Below are positions 8,298 to 17,866 of a stretch of 50,429 nucleotides of DNA, one piece after another. The notes beneath the pieces were generated by a model. It saw only the letters and a program-made list of their open reading frames with translations, searched no databases and had not been told where the DNA came from. The stretch lies in NCBI RefSeq assembly GCF_006151785.1, contig NZ_VDDD01000008.1:1-50429 (forward strand), written 5' to 3'. Every line of letters begins with the position of its first letter. The first letter of the stretch is position 1. Source of the DNA: Paracoccus marcusii. GTDB taxonomy: Bacteria > Pseudomonadota > Alphaproteobacteria > Rhodobacterales > Rhodobacteraceae. The position numbers and the translations under genes are program-made.

Positions 8298-8930
8298 ATG
8301 CGTTGGAACCTTCCGAATATCCTGACCCTTCTGCGTCTGCTGGCGGCCCCCGGGGTCCCGCTGATGTTTCTGTACTTCCACAGGCCCTGGGCCGACTGGG
8401 CGGCGCTGGCGCTGTTCATGGGCGCGGCGATCACCGACTGGATCGACGGCTATCTGGCCCGCGCCTGGAAACAGGAAAGCCGCTTTGGCGCCGCGATGGA
8501 CCCGATCGCGGACAAGGCCATGGTGGTCATCGCGCTGGTGGTCATCACCGGGTATTCCGGGATGAACCCCTGGCTGATCCTGCCGGTGACGATCATCCTG
8601 TTCCGCGAGGTCTTCGTGTCCGGCCTGCGCGAATACCTGGGCGACAAGTCGCGCCTGCTGGCGGTGACCAAGCTGGCGAAATGGAAGACGACCCTGCAGA
8701 TGGTCGCCATCTCGATCCTGTTCCTGGCCACGGGCCTGGCCTATGTCGAACACGGCCTGGCCCCCCGCGTGGGCGAGGTCGGGCTGATCTGGTCGGGCAG
8801 CTGGGCGGCGCTTGCCACCTATGCCGGCCTGACGCTGATCTGGATCGCCGCGGCGCTGACGGCCTGGACGGGCTGGGACTATTTCATCAAGGCGCTGCCC
8901 TATCTGAAGGATTCCCGTCGTGACGGTTGA
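8298..8930 (+). CDS. pgsA: CDP-diacylglycerol-glycerol-3-phosphate 3-phosphatidyltransferase
   Basis: PgsA transfers a phosphatidyl group from CDP-diacylglycerol to glycerol-3-phosphate, the committed step to phosphatidylglycerol, in the inner membrane. The 210-residue product contains the full CDP-alcohol phosphotransferase signature D-G-x2-A-R-x8-G-x3-D-x3-D (DGYLARAWKQESRFGAAMD, then PIAD), with several hydrophobic helices after it. Size is normal for the family. It lies 74 bases after uvrC, and its last 11 bases overlap the GTG start of moaD. UvrC-PgsA neighbourhood is common across proteobacteria. Confidence 0.95.
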   Translation: MRWNLPNILTLLRLLAAPGVPLMFLYFHRPWADWAALALFMGAAITDWIDGYLARAWKQESRFGAAMDPIADKAMVVIALVVITGYSGMNPWLILPVTIILFREVFVSGLREYLGDKSRLLAVTKLAKWKTTLQMVAISILFLATGLAYVEHGLAPRVGEVGLIWSGSWAALATYAGLTLIWIAAALTAWTGWDYFIKALPYLKDSRRDG

Positions 8931-9171
8931 GGTCTTGTATTTCGCTTGGCTGCGCGAACGCATCGGCCACCCCCGCGAAACCGTGCAGACGGAGGCCGCG
9001 ACCCCGCGCGCGCTGATCGCCGAACTGGCCGCACAGTCTGACGGGCACGCCGCGGCCTTTGGCGACATCGCGGCCCTGCGCTGCGCCGTGGACCAGCAGC
9101 TGACCGATCTGGACGCGCCCCTGGCCGGCGCCCGAGAGGTCGCGTTCTTCCCGCCGATGACGGGCGGCTGA
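8920..9171 (+). CDS. moaD: Molybdopterin synthase sulfur carrier subunit MoaD
   Basis: This 83-residue ubiquitin-like protein ends in the required Gly-Gly (FFPPMTGG), which is thiocarboxylated and delivers sulfur to cyclic pyranopterin monophosphate. The N-terminal strand VEVLYFAWLRERIG matches MoaD. It starts with GTG within the end of pgsA, and its TGA shares a base with the moaE start (TGATG), keeping the two synthase subunits translationally coupled. Confidence 0.93.
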   Translation: MTVEVLYFAWLRERIGHPRETVQTEAATPRALIAELAAQSDGHAAAFGDIAALRCAVDQQLTDLDAPLAGAREVAFFPPMTGG

Positions 9172-9605
9172 TGAGCGCCCGCGTCCAATCCGACCCCTTC
9201 GATCTGGCGTCCGAACTTGCGGGCTTTGGCGCGGGGGCCGGGGCGGTCGTCACTTTCACCGGCATCGTGCGCGACGACGGCGGCATGCTGGACGCGCTCG
9301 AGATCGAGCATTACCCCGGCATGACCGAACGCGCGCTGACCGATCACGGCATGACCGCCGCATCGCGCTTTGGGCTGGCCGACTGGCGCATCGTCCATCG
9401 CTATGGCCGCATCCCGGTGGGGGGACAGATCATGATGGTCGCCACCGCCGCCCGCCATCGCCGTGCGGCATTCGACGCGGCCGATTTCCTGATGGATTGG
9501 CTGAAATCCCGCGCCCCCTTCTGGAAGCGCGAGATCGCACGCGACGGCACCACGGGCTGGGTCGCCGCCCGCCCCGAGGACGAGGACGCGCTGACCCGGT
9601 GGTGA
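9171..9605 (+). CDS. moaE: Molybdopterin synthase catalytic subunit MoaE
   Basis: MoaE is the large subunit that builds the dithiolene of molybdopterin using sulfur from MoaD. The 144-residue product has the family segments VVTFTGIVRD, LEIEHYPGM, HRYGRIPVG and, near the C-terminus, the active-site lysine region WLKSRAPFWKRE. It directly follows and overlaps moaD by one base. The cofactor serves molybdoenzymes such as nitrate reductase or xanthine dehydrogenase, none of which is in this window. Confidence 0.95.
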   Translation: MSARVQSDPFDLASELAGFGAGAGAVVTFTGIVRDDGGMLDALEIEHYPGMTERALTDHGMTAASRFGLADWRIVHRYGRIPVGGQIMMVATAARHRRAAFDAADFLMDWLKSRAPFWKREIARDGTTGWVAARPEDEDALTRW

Positions 9606-9645
9606 ACGTCTTCGTCGTCCGAATACCCATGCCCGGCCGCCGCCC

Positions 9646-10152
9646 GTGATCCGGCCTGACCTGCGCGGCCTGCTGCGCACCCACTCCGAACTGCTGATCT
9701 TTGCGGCGCTGGCGCTGGCCGCGCTGTGGGTGGCGTTTTGGGGTGGCTGGTTCTTTGCGGTCCTGGGCGGGGCAGGGGCATTGGTTGCGGGCAGCCTGGC
9801 CCTGGGGGCGCTGCGCCGCACGCCGTTTCGTCGCCCCGTCGCCGCCCCCGGCGTGGTCGAGATCGTCGAGGGGGCGATCCGCTATTACGGCGCGACTGAC
9901 ATGGGCGGAGAGATCCCCCTGCGCGACCTGGTCGAGATCCGCCTGTTGCGGCTGGACGGTCATGCGCATTGGCGCCTGCGCAGCCAGTCGGGCGAGGCGT
10001 TGCTGATCCCCGCCGACGCGGCGGGGGCCGGGGCGCTGGCCGATGCCTTCACCGCGCTGCCCGGTCTGGACATGGGCGCGGTGTCGGCAGCACTGGCGCA
10101 GGTGGCCCGACAGCAGGACGCGATGCGCACCGTTTGGCGGAGGCCGGGCTGA
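9646..10152 (+). CDS. Uncharacterised membrane protein with two N-terminal helices
   Basis: The 168-residue product starts with GTG and shows two adjacent hydrophobic helices at about residues 17-55 (LLIFAALALAALWVAFWGG, then FAVLGGAGALVAGSLALGAL). A cytoplasmic domain follows, mostly beta by its alternating pattern (VVEIVEGAIRYYG, LRDLVEIRLLRLDG, HWRLRSQSGEALLIP), resembling small PH-like membrane domains. I do not recognise a named family. It lies 40 bases after moaE on the same strand, followed by the glutathione gene after 71 bases. Confidence 0.7.
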   Translation: MIRPDLRGLLRTHSELLIFAALALAALWVAFWGGWFFAVLGGAGALVAGSLALGALRRTPFRRPVAAPGVVEIVEGAIRYYGATDMGGEIPLRDLVEIRLLRLDGHAHWRLRSQSGEALLIPADAAGAGALADAFTALPGLDMGAVSAALAQVARQQDAMRTVWRRPG

Positions 10153-10223
10153 GGCGGCTTGACTTGGCCCGTCCGCGTTGCCACCTGTGACCGACCGGAA
10201 ACCCTTGAAAGGCCTCATCGTCC

Positions 10224-11594
10224 ATGTCCATTCCCCAGCAGGGCGGAGGCCCCATCGAACATCGTGACCAGCTGGCCGCCTATATCGCCAGCGGCGAGAA
10301 GCCGAAGGACGCCTGGCGCATCGGCGTCGAGCACGAGAAATTCGGCTATGACAACGCGCGCAAGATGCCGCTGCCCTATGAGGGTCCCGTGTCGATCACG
10401 GCCATGCTGGAGGGGCTGCGCGACCGTTTCAACTGGACCCCGGTCCTGGAGGCCGGCAAGCTGATCGGGCTGGAGCGCGACGGCGCCAATGTCAGCCTGG
10501 AGCCCGGCGGCCAGCTGGAACTGTCCGGTGCGCCCCTTGAGACGATCCACCAGACCTGCGACGAGGTGAACGGCCACCTGGCCGAGGTCGAGGCTGTCGC
10601 CGCCGATATCGGCGCGGGCTTCATCGGCTTGGGTGCGGCGCCGATCTGGGGCCAGGATGACATGCCGATGATGCCCAAGGGGCGGTATCGGCTGATGACC
10701 GACTATATGGGTCGGGTGGGCACGCTTGGCACGCAGATGATGTACCGGACCTGCACGGTGCAGGTGAACCTGGATTTCGCGTCCGAAGCCGACATGGTCC
10801 AGAAGATGCGCGTGGCTTTGGCGCTGCAGCCGGTGGCCACGGCGCTGTTCGCCAATTCGCCCTTTCTGGACGGCAAGCCCAACGGGATGAAATCCTGGCG
10901 CGCGCATATCTGGCAGAACCTGGATGCGGCGCGGACCGGCATGCTGCCCTTCGTCTTCGAGGAGGGGTTCGGCTATGAGGCCTGGGTGGACTACGTCTTG
11001 GACGTGCCTATGTATTTCGTCTATCGCGACGGAAAGTACATCGACGCCCTGGGCCAGAGCTTCCGCGATTTCCTGGAGGGCCGCCTGCCGGCCCTGCCGG
11101 GCGAGGTGCCGACGCTGTCGGACTGGGCCGATCACATGACCACCGTGTTCCCCGAGGCGCGCGTCAAGAAGTACATCGAGATGCGCGGGGCCGATGGCGG
11201 CCCGTGGCGCAGGCTGTGCGCGCTGCCTGCGCTGTGGGTCGGGCTGACCTATGATCAGGGGGCGCTGGATGCGGCTTGGGACCTGGTCAAGGGATGGGAC
11301 GCCGAGACCCGCGAGGCGCTGCGCCGGTCGGCGGGCCGCGACGGCCTGCAGGCGCAGGCGGGGGGCGTGAGGATGCACGACCTGGCCCGCGAGGTCCTGG
11401 CCATTGCCGAGGGCGGGCTGAAGGCCCGCGCCCGGTCGGGAAACGACGGCCTGGTCCCCGACGAGACGCATTTCCTGAACGCGCTGAAGGAAAGCGTCGA
11501 CAGCGGCAAGGTCCCCGCCGACGAGTTGCTGGAGAAGTATCGCGGCGCCTGGAACGGCGATCTGACGCGGATCTACGACGAATACTCCTACTGA
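10224..11594 (+). CDS. gshA: Glutamate-cysteine ligase, plant/alphaproteobacterial type
   Basis: GshA joins glutamate and cysteine with ATP, the first and limiting step of glutathione synthesis. The 456-residue product carries the signature of the GCS2-like plant and alphaproteobacterial class: WRIGVEHEKFGY at residues 33-44, LEPGGQLELSGAP near 92-104, MMYRTCTVQVNLDF near 173-186, and YIEMRGADGGPW near 315-326. Length is typical of this class, unlike the E. coli type of about 518 residues. A G/C-rich repeat hairpin follows its stop codon by eight bases and probably ends the transcript. Confidence 0.93.
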   Translation: MSIPQQGGGPIEHRDQLAAYIASGEKPKDAWRIGVEHEKFGYDNARKMPLPYEGPVSITAMLEGLRDRFNWTPVLEAGKLIGLERDGANVSLEPGGQLELSGAPLETIHQTCDEVNGHLAEVEAVAADIGAGFIGLGAAPIWGQDDMPMMPKGRYRLMTDYMGRVGTLGTQMMYRTCTVQVNLDFASEADMVQKMRVALALQPVATALFANSPFLDGKPNGMKSWRAHIWQNLDAARTGMLPFVFEEGFGYEAWVDYVLDVPMYFVYRDGKYIDALGQSFRDFLEGRLPALPGEVPTLSDWADHMTTVFPEARVKKYIEMRGADGGPWRRLCALPALWVGLTYDQGALDAAWDLVKGWDAETREALRRSAGRDGLQAQAGGVRMHDLAREVLAIAEGGLKARARSGNDGLVPDETHFLNALKESVDSGKVPADELLEKYRGAWNGDLTRIYDEYSY

Positions 11595-11601
11595 TCGCCG
11601 A

Positions 11602-11664
11602 TTGCGTCCCGCGACGTGCCGGGGGGACGTCCCGTCCCCCCGAACCCCCCTTGGGCGTCCCGCA
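11602..11664. repeat. Dispersed G/C-rich hairpin repeat, copy 1
   Basis: TTGCGTCCCGCGACG starts eight bases after the gshA stop. It is followed by a hairpin GGGGGGAC (11621-11628) / GTCCCCCC (11634-11641) and a CCCCCC run. Three related copies occur at 31497, 36954 and 47307, each right after a plus-strand gene. Likely a terminator-type or REP-like element. Confidence 0.7.
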
Positions 11665-11767
11665 TAACGGATGCCGACGCACGCGAGTGTGAGCCGCGCC
11701 CGTCCGCGATGTCTTGATCTGGGCCGCCGGTGGTGGCACCCCGGCGCAAAAGATGCGGGGGCATGCG

Positions 11768-12142
11768 ATGCGCGGTGATGTGATGCAATGGGTCGGCCGG
11801 TTGGTGGCCGCGGTCTTTGGGCTGGGGGTGCTGGCGCTGCTGGCGGCGGTCGTGCTGCTGATCCGGCAGGCTGAGGGGATGCCGCCCTGGCCGATCCTTC
11901 TGGGGCTGGTGGGTTTGGTCGCGCTGATCCTGCTGGCGGGGGCCTGCCTTGCGCTGATCTCGATCGCGGTGTCGGCGCGGCGGGGTGTCGATGCGCTGCA
12001 ACGGTTGGGCGGCACGCTGCCTGTTGCCGCCGTCGAACCCGAGGCCGCCCCGCCGATGCAGGGGCCGTTCACGCCCACCGGTCTGGCCGCCGCGCCCGTG
12101 CGCGCCGTGCGTCCGGGACGCGGGTTGGTCGCCAAGCGCTGA
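11768..12142 (+). CDS. Small membrane protein with two helices
   Basis: The 124-residue product has two hydrophobic helices (about residues 8-33 and 40-68: VAAVFGLGVLALLAAVVLLI and ILLGLVGLVALILLAGACLA), then a hydrophilic proline- and alanine-rich tail. The start at 11768 is chosen because GGGGG lies six bases before it; ATGs at 11753 and 11783 and a TTG at 11714 are alternatives. No family recognised. It converges on plsY, with only three bases between the stop codons. Confidence 0.6.
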   Translation: MRGDVMQWVGRLVAAVFGLGVLALLAAVVLLIRQAEGMPPWPILLGLVGLVALILLAGACLALISIAVSARRGVDALQRLGGTLPVAAVEPEAAPPMQGPFTPTGLAAAPVRAVRPGRGLVAKR

Positions 12143-12145
12143 GGA

Positions 12146-12721
12146 TTACTTGCGGCCGATCCGGGGTTCGGTACCGGCCAGAAGGCGGCTGATATTGGCA
12201 TGGTGCCGGATGAAGATCAGCACCGCCATGAAGGCCGCGACCGCCGCGATGTCGGTCCGCCCCAGGCCCCAGGCAAAGACCGGCGCCAGCGCGGCCGCCA
12301 GAAGCGCGCTGAGGCTGCTGATCCGGGTGATCGCGGCGGTCAGCGCCCAGGTCGTGCAGGCGATCAGGCCCAACGGCCAGTTCAGCGCGATCACCGTCCC
12401 GAGGAACGTGGCAACGCCCTTGCCGCCCTTGAAGCCCAGCCAGACCGGGAAGCAGTGACCCAGGAAAGCCGCGCCGCCGGCTAGGATCGCGGCGGTCTCT
12501 CCGCCGAAATGGCGGGCCAGCAGGACCGCGATGGCGCCCTTGCCCGAATCCAGCAGCAGCGTGGCCAGCGCGGCACCCTTGTTGCCCGTCCGCAGCACGT
12601 TGGTCGCGCCGATGTTGCCGGAGCCGATCTGGCGCAGATCGCCCAGGCCCAGGGCGCGCGTGATGACCAGGCCGAAGGGGACAGAGCCCAGAAGATAGCC
12701 GAAGACGGCCCAGAGGATCAT
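12146..12721 (-). CDS. plsY: Acyl-phosphate:glycerol-3-phosphate acyltransferase
   Basis: PlsY moves an acyl group from acyl-phosphate to glycerol-3-phosphate, making lysophosphatidic acid, the first membrane step of phospholipid synthesis. The 191-residue integral membrane protein shows the three conserved cytoplasmic motifs: [14 protein letters not shown] (about 33-46), DSGKGAIAV (about 58-66) and [18 protein letters not shown] (about 87-104). Its ATG overlaps the stop of the pyrC-like gene (ATGA), so it is the third gene of a pyrB-pyrC-like-plsY operon. Confidence 0.95.
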   Translation of the reverse strand: MILWAVFGYLLGSVPFGLVITRALGLGDLRQIGSGNIGATNVLRTGNKGAALATLLLDSGKGAIAVLLARHFGGETAAILAGGAAFLGHCFPVWLGFKGGKGVATFLGTVIALNWPLGLIACTTWALTAAITRISSLSALLAAALAPVFAWGLGRTDIAAVAAFMAVLIFIRHHANISRLLAGTEPRIGRK

Positions 12722-13998
12722 GCATGTTCTCCGAAGACGGGGGTGCCCGCGACCCAGGTGCCCAGGACGCGGCCCTGCATGCGCGCGCCGTCGAAGGGGG
12801 TGTTCTTGGATTTGGACAAAAGCGCGAAACGGTCCAGCACGAAGGGTGCGTCGGGGTCGAACAGCACCAGATCGGCGGGGGCGCCGTCGGACAGGCGACC
12901 CGCCGAGAGGCCCAGCCTGCGCGCCGGGTTCAGCGCCATGGCGCGGAACAGCTGCGGCAGGGTCAGGCCGCCCTGGTGATACAGGCGCAGGGCCGCGGGC
13001 AGCAGGGTCTGCAGGCCCACGGCGCCGGGGGCCGCGGCCTCGAAAGGCAAGCGTTTGGATTCCTCGTCCTGGGGCGTGTGAAAGCTGGCGATGGTGTCGA
13101 TCAGGCCTTGGGCCACGGCATCGACCATGGACAGACGGTCATCCTCCGACCGCAGCGGCGGCGTGAAGCGGAAGAAGGTCCGGTAATCGCCCACGTCGAA
13201 CTCGTTCAGCGTCAGGTGGTGGATCGAGATCCCCGCCGTCACGTCCAGCCCCGCATCGCGTGCCCGCGCCAGGGCCGGAAGGCTGGCGGCCACGGTGATC
13301 TGGTCGGCGTGATAGCGCCCGCGCGTCATCGCGACCAGCGCCAGGTCGCGGTCCAGGCCCATCACCTCGGCCATGGGGGACACGGCGGGGATGCCATAAA
13401 GGGATGCGAACTTGCCGCTGGTGGCCGCAGCCCCCGCCGACAGGGACGGGTCCTGCGGATGGCCCACGATCAGCGCGTCTAGGCCGCGCGCATAGGTCAT
13501 GCAGCGGCCCAAGAGCTTGGTGTCGCGCACCACCCGCACGCCGTCGGTGAAGGCCACCGCGCCCAGATCGGTCAGGAAGCCGATCTCGACCATCTCGCGG
13601 CCCTCGCGGGCCTTGGTCAGGGCGGCCATGTGGCGGATGTGGACGGGCGCGTCGCTGGCGCGGCGGGCGACGAATTCCAGCGCCTCGGGGGTGTCGATGG
13701 GGGGCGTGGTGTCGGGGCGCGCGATGATCGTGGTGACGCCGCCCGCCGCAGCGGCACGGCCGGCGCTGCGAAAACTTTCCTTGTGGCGTTCGCCCGGTTC
13801 GCCGATCTTGACACCCCAGTCGATCAGGCCGGGCGCCAGCGCGCGGCCGCGACAGTCGATGACGGTGGCGCCTTCGGGGGCGGCTTCCTCGGGCGCGCCG
13901 CGTCCGGCGATGCGGCCGTCGGTGACGCGCAGGCTGCCGATGTCGTCGGTCTGGGCCTCGGGGTCGATCAGGCGGGCGTTGCGGAAGATCAGGTCCAT
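12718..13998 (-). CDS. pyrC: Dihydroorotase-like protein, probably catalytically inactive
   Basis: The 426-residue product has the amidohydrolase fold of type I dihydroorotase but lacks its key ligands. Where active enzymes have PGLID-x-HVHLREPG, this one reads [14 protein letters not shown]: both metal-binding His (positions 62 and 64) are Gly and Lys, and the substrate-binding Arg is Gly66. The later TDHAPH motif reads ASFHTPQ, so the catalytic Asp is lost too. Such pseudo-dihydroorotases next to pyrB are known in several bacteria, where they serve as structural partners of aspartate transcarbamoylase. Start and stop overlap pyrB (TGATG) and plsY (ATGA). A separate active dihydroorotase is expected elsewhere. 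Confidence 0.9.
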   Translation of the reverse strand: MDLIFRNARLIDPEAQTDDIGSLRVTDGRIAGRGAPEEAAPEGATVIDCRGRALAPGLIDWGVKIGEPGERHKESFRSAGRAAAAGGVTTIIARPDTTPPIDTPEALEFVARRASDAPVHIRHMAALTKAREGREMVEIGFLTDLGAVAFTDGVRVVRDTKLLGRCMTYARGLDALIVGHPQDPSLSAGAAATSGKFASLYGIPAVSPMAEVMGLDRDLALVAMTRGRYHADQITVAASLPALARARDAGLDVTAGISIHHLTLNEFDVGDYRTFFRFTPPLRSEDDRLSMVDAVAQGLIDTIASFHTPQDEESKRLPFEAAAPGAVGLQTLLPAALRLYHQGGLTLPQLFRAMALNPARRLGLSAGRLSDGAPADLVLFDPDAPFVLDRFALLSKSKNTPFDGARMQGRVLGTWVAGTPVFGEHA

Positions 13999-14957
13999 CA
14001 CGATTCTCCGGCGGCGGCGCGGCCACGGCTGGCGCGCAGGTTGCGGGCCAGCAGGTCCAGGGCGGCCATGCGGACGGCGACGCCCATCTCGACCTGGTCC
14101 TGGATGACGCTGCGGTTGATGTCGTCCGCGATGGTGCCGTCGATCTCGACCCCGCGGTTCATGGGACCAGGATGCATGACGATCGCATCGGGCGCGGCCA
14201 GGGCCAGCTTTTCCGCATCCAGCCCGAAGCGGTGGAAATATTCGCGTTCGGACGGGATGAAGCCGCCATCCATCCGCTCCTTCTGCAGGCGCAGCATCAT
14301 GACGACGTCGGCGCCGCGCAGCCCCTCGCGCATGTCCTCGTACAGTTCGACCCCCATGTCCGCCACGCCGGCGGGCATCAGCGTCGCGGGGCCGATCAGG
14401 CGGATGCGGTTCTCCATCTTGCCCAGCAGGATCAGGTTCGACCGGGCCACGCGGCTGTGGGCGATGTCGCCGCAGATGGCGATGGTCAGGCGCTGCAGCC
14501 GCCCCTTGGCGCGGCGGATGGTCAGCGCGTCCAGCAGGGCCTGGGTCGGATGTTCGTGCCGCCCGTCGCCCGCGTTGATGACCGCGCAGTTGACCTTCTC
14601 CGCCAGCAGGTTCACCGCGCCGGAATGCGGGTGGCGCACCACCAGAAGGTCGGGCTGCATCGCGTTCAGCGTCAGCGCCGTGTCGATCAGCGTCTCGCCC
14701 TTCTTCACCGACGACTGCGCGACGGCCATGTTCATCACGTCCGCGCCCAACCGCTTGCCTGCCAGTTCGAAGCTGGCCTGGGTGCGGGTCGAGTTCTCGA
14801 AGAACATGTTGATCTGGGTCATGCCGGCCAGCGCATCGGAATGCTTGACCGTGCGACGGTTCAGGCTGACGTAATCCTCGGACAGGTCCAACAGCGACAC
14901 GATCTCGTCGGGCTTGAGATGGTCGATGCCCAGAAGATGGCGGGCGCGAAAGCTCAT
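13998..14957 (-). CDS. pyrB: Aspartate carbamoyltransferase catalytic subunit
   Basis: PyrB condenses carbamoyl phosphate with aspartate, the first committed step of pyrimidine synthesis. The 319-residue product holds [13 protein letters not shown] (carbamoyl-phosphate loop, S-T-R-T), SSVKKGETL with the 80s-loop lysine, [14 protein letters not shown], and [11 protein letters not shown] near the C-terminus. The start [11 protein letters not shown] is typical, with GGAGG shortly upstream on the minus strand. It overlaps the pseudo-dihydroorotase by one base, consistent with the two forming one complex. No regulatory subunit gene (pyrI) is present. Confidence 0.96.
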   Translation of the reverse strand: MSFRARHLLGIDHLKPDEIVSLLDLSEDYVSLNRRTVKHSDALAGMTQINMFFENSTRTQASFELAGKRLGADVMNMAVAQSSVKKGETLIDTALTLNAMQPDLLVVRHPHSGAVNLLAEKVNCAVINAGDGRHEHPTQALLDALTIRRAKGRLQRLTIAICGDIAHSRVARSNLILLGKMENRIRLIGPATLMPAGVADMGVELYEDMREGLRGADVVMMLRLQKERMDGGFIPSEREYFHRFGLDAEKLALAAPDAIVMHPGPMNRGVEIDGTIADDINRSVIQDQVEMGVAVRMAALDLLARNLRASRGRAAAGES

Positions 14958-15127
14958 CGGGGGCCTCCTGGGGTCGGTGTTCGCGCGATCTATCGCAGAT
15001 GGGGGCAGGGGCGGCAAGCCGCGCGGACCCGCCCCGCCACCGCCTTTCCGCCGATGCGGCGCGAAATGTTGCAGGGCGTGCAATGCCGCCCCTTGCCGCA
15101 TTTTGCGGCTGCGGATATGGCAGGACG

Positions 15128-16501
15128 ATGCACAGCCGATACCGCCCCCATGTTCTTGCGACCCTGTCGTTGGGCCTGCCGCTGATCGGCAGCCACCTGG
15201 CGCGCATGGCCATCGGCGTGGGCGACACGGTCATGGTCGGCTGGTACGGGGTCGAGCCGCTGGCCGCCCTGGTCATCGCGACCAGCTTCTTCCACATCCT
15301 GTTCTTTCTGGGCATGGGCTTCGGCATCGGCGTGCTGGGCCTGATCGCCGCCCATGTCGCCGCCGGCCGAGAGACCGAGGTCCGCCGCGGGGCCCGGATG
15401 GCGCTGTGGCTGTCGGCCGGCTATGCCCTGGCCGTGATGCCGCTGATGTGGTGGTCCGAACCGATCCTGCAGGCCCTGGGCCAGACCGACACGGTCAGCG
15501 CGCTGGCGCAGGATTACCTGCGCATCGCGGGCTGGGGCCTGGCGGTGGTCCTGGGCCAGCTGACCCTGTCGTCCTATCTGGCCGCGCTGGAGCGGACGCA
15601 GGTCGTCATGTGGGTCACCCTGGCCGGGCTGCCGTTGAACCTGGCGCTGAACTGGGTGCTGATCTTCGGCAACCTGGGCGCGCCCGAACTGGGCGTGCGC
15701 GGCGCCGCCATCGCCAGCGTCACCGTCCAGGTGGCCCAGCTGCTGGCCCTGATCGCCTATGCGGGCTGGGTGCCAGTCGCGCGCAAGTACAACCTGTTCC
15801 AGCGCTTCTGGCGCCCCGACTGGCAGGCCATGCGCCAGATCGCGCGGATCGGCTGGCCCATCGGGCTGACCATGGTGGCCGAGGGCGGGCTGTTCGTCGC
15901 CTCGAACATCATGATGGGCTGGATCGGGACGCCCCAGCTGGCCGCCCACGGCATCGCGCTGCAGATCACCTCGATCACCTTCATGGCGCATCTGGGGCTG
16001 TCCAACGCCGCGACCGTCCGGGTGGGCCAGGCCAAGGGCCGCGGCGATCGCGCCTGGATGCGCGATGCGGCGGTCACGGTCGTGTGGATGTCGCTGGCCT
16101 TTGCCGCCGTGGCCATCATGCTGTACCTGCTGTTCGCCGAACAGCTGGTGCGGCTGTATCTGGACCCGACCGATCCGCAGGCCCCGCAGATCGTGGCACT
16201 TGGCGCGATGCTGCTGATGTATGCCGCGCTGTTCCAGCTGACCGATGCGTTCCAGGTGATCGCCCTGGGCTTCCTGCGCGGGGTCCAGGACACGCAGGTG
16301 CCGATGTGGATCGCGGGCTTCAGCTATTGGGTCGTGGGCATGCCGGTGGCCTGGGCGCTTGCCTTTCCCCTGGGCTTCGGCCCCGCGGGCCTGTGGCTGG
16401 GCCTGTGCGTCGGGCTGACCTTTGCCGCGGTGCTGCTGATGCGGCGGTTCTGGCGCGGCCACGCGCGCGGGGACTGGACCCGCGCCGCGGCCACGGTCTA
16501 A
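15128..16501 (+). CDS. MATE-family multidrug/cation efflux transporter
   Basis: The 457-residue inner-membrane protein has about twelve hydrophobic helices in two related halves, as in NorM-type MATE exporters. Family features include [17 protein letters not shown] near residues 36-52, the long helix pair after [10 protein letters not shown], and in the second half [19 protein letters not shown]. Such pumps use Na+ or H+ gradients to export drugs or metabolites; the substrate cannot be read from sequence. It is divergent from pyrB across a 170-base gap that must hold both promoters. Confidence 0.9.
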   Translation: MHSRYRPHVLATLSLGLPLIGSHLARMAIGVGDTVMVGWYGVEPLAALVIATSFFHILFFLGMGFGIGVLGLIAAHVAAGRETEVRRGARMALWLSAGYALAVMPLMWWSEPILQALGQTDTVSALAQDYLRIAGWGLAVVLGQLTLSSYLAALERTQVVMWVTLAGLPLNLALNWVLIFGNLGAPELGVRGAAIASVTVQVAQLLALIAYAGWVPVARKYNLFQRFWRPDWQAMRQIARIGWPIGLTMVAEGGLFVASNIMMGWIGTPQLAAHGIALQITSITFMAHLGLSNAATVRVGQAKGRGDRAWMRDAAVTVVWMSLAFAAVAIMLYLLFAEQLVRLYLDPTDPQAPQIVALGAMLLMYAALFQLTDAFQVIALGFLRGVQDTQVPMWIAGFSYWVVGMPVAWALAFPLGFGPAGLWLGLCVGLTFAAVLLMRRFWRGHARGDWTRAAATV

Positions 16502-16526
16502 CCTGCCCCCAAACAGGAGCTTTTTC

Positions 16527-16763
16527 ATGCGCGCCGTCTTCGTCCAGTTCCGCTGCGAGCCCGGCAGGACCTATCAGGTCGCCGAGGCCATCTACGACCG
16601 CGAGGTCGTCAGCGAGCTTTACTCCACCTCCGGCGATTTCGACCTGATCGCCAAGGTCTACATCCCCGAGGACCAGGATGTCGGCCGCTTCCTGTCGGAC
16701 CGGCTGTTCGACATCCCCCATATCAGCCGCACCCTGACCACCATGACCTTTCGCGCGTTCTGA
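16527..16763 (+). CDS. Stand-alone Lrp/AsnC ligand-binding domain protein
   Basis: This 78-residue protein is only the C-terminal alpha/beta effector-binding (RAM) domain of Lrp/AsnC regulators, without a DNA-binding part: MRAVFVQFRCEPGRTYQV, then EVVSELYSTSGDFDLIAKVY and TLTTMTFRAF. The GDFD(L/Y)-type motif is the ligand-pocket edge. Similar stand-alone proteins form ring oligomers that bind amino acids. AGGAG precedes the start. It overlaps the aminotransferase gene by one base (TGATG), hinting at a shared amino-acid role. Confidence 0.85.
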   Translation: MRAVFVQFRCEPGRTYQVAEAIYDREVVSELYSTSGDFDLIAKVYIPEDQDVGRFLSDRLFDIPHISRTLTTMTFRAF

Positions 16764-17866
16764 TGCCGCCCTTTGCACCCCTGGTGGCGGGCCTGCCCGC
16801 GACCGTGCCCTTTGTCGGCCCCGAAACCCTGGAACGCCGCCGCGGCATGCCCTTCGCCGCCCGCCTTGGCGCGAACGAGAGCGCGTTCGGACCCAGCCCG
16901 CTGGCCGCCCGCGCCATGCGCGAGGCCGTGGGCCAGGTCTGGAAATACGGCGATGCGTCCAGCTTTGATCTGTCCCTAGCGCTGGCGGCCCATCACCGCA
17001 CCACCCCGGACAGCATCATGGTCGGAGAGGGCATCGACGGCCTGCTGGGCAACCTGGTGCGGATGATGGTCGCGCCGGGCGATGCGGTGGTCACCTCGGA
17101 CGGGGCCTATCCGACCTTCAACTATCACGTCGCGGGCTTTGGCGGGGTGCTGCACAAAGTCCCCTATCGCGACGACGCCGAAGATCCCGACGCCCTGGTC
17201 GCGCGCGCCCATGCCACCGGCGCGCGGCTGCTTTATCTGGCCAATCCCGACAATCCGATGGGCACCTGGCACGACGGCACGGTGATCGCGGCGATGCTGG
17301 ACCGGCTGCCGGCCGACTGCCTGCTGGTGCTGGACCAGGCCTATGCGGAATTCGCGCCGGCCTCGGCCATTCCCAACATCGCGGCGGACGATCCGCGGGT
17401 GATCCGCATGCGGACCTTCTCCAAGGCCTATGGCCTGGCCGGGGCGCGCATCGGCTTTGCGATCGGCGCGCCGGACCTGATCGCGGGCTTTGACCGGGTG
17501 CGCAACCATTTCGGGGTGAACCGCATCGCCCAGGCCGGGGCGCTGGCCGCGCTGGCCGACCAGGGCTGGCTGGCCCATGTCGTGGCCGAGGTTCAGGCCG
17601 CCCGGCTGCGCATCGCCGATATCGGCGCCGCCAGCGGCCTGACCGCGCTGCCCTCGGCCACGAATTTCGTGGCGTTGGACACCCATCGCGATGGCGCCTT
17701 TGCCCGCGCCCTGATCGCCGCGCTGGAGCGCGAGGGCGTCTTCGCCCGCATGCCGGGTGTCGCCCCCCTGGACCGCTGCATCCGCATCAGCGCCGCACCG
17801 ATCCACGAACTGGACGTGTTCGAGGACGCGCTGCCCCGCGCGCTGGCCGCCCTCAGTCCCGCATGA
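16763..17866 (+). CDS. PLP-dependent aminotransferase, histidinol-phosphate type (class I/II)
   Basis: The 367-residue product is a fold-type I aminotransferase similar to HisC. It shows LGANESAFGPSPLA at about 33-46 (the LxxNExPxGP region), YLANPDNPMGTW, LDQAYAEF and the PLP lysine in MRTFSKAYGLAGARIGFA. The true hisC usually lies with histidine genes, absent here, so this may act on another amino or imino acid such as an aromatic one. It is coupled to the Lrp-domain gene. Its 3' end overlaps the convergent DUF1992 gene by 14 bases. Confidence 0.82.
   Translation: MPPFAPLVAGLPATVPFVGPETLERRRGMPFAARLGANESAFGPSPLAARAMREAVGQVWKYGDASSFDLSLALAAHHRTTPDSIMVGEGIDGLLGNLVRMMVAPGDAVVTSDGAYPTFNYHVAGFGGVLHKVPYRDDAEDPDALVARAHATGARLLYLANPDNPMGTWHDGTVIAAMLDRLPADCLLVLDQAYAEFAPASAIPNIAADDPRVIRMRTFSKAYGLAGARIGFAIGAPDLIAGFDRVRNHFGVNRIAQAGALAALADQGWLAHVVAEVQAARLRIADIGAASGLTALPSATNFVALDTHRDGAFARALIAALEREGVFARMPGVAPLDRCIRISAAPIHELDVFEDALPRALAALSPA

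Noticed and set aside
8196..9821. Long minus-strand frame opposite pgsA, moaD and moaE
   Set aside because: It spans three well-supported plus-strand genes, has low-complexity composition and no motif.
12718..15327. An 869-codon frame that would fuse sequence upstream of pyrB to the pyrC-like protein
   Set aside because: The upstream half is out-of-frame reading of pyrB. The true pyrC-like start at 13998 overlaps the pyrB stop.
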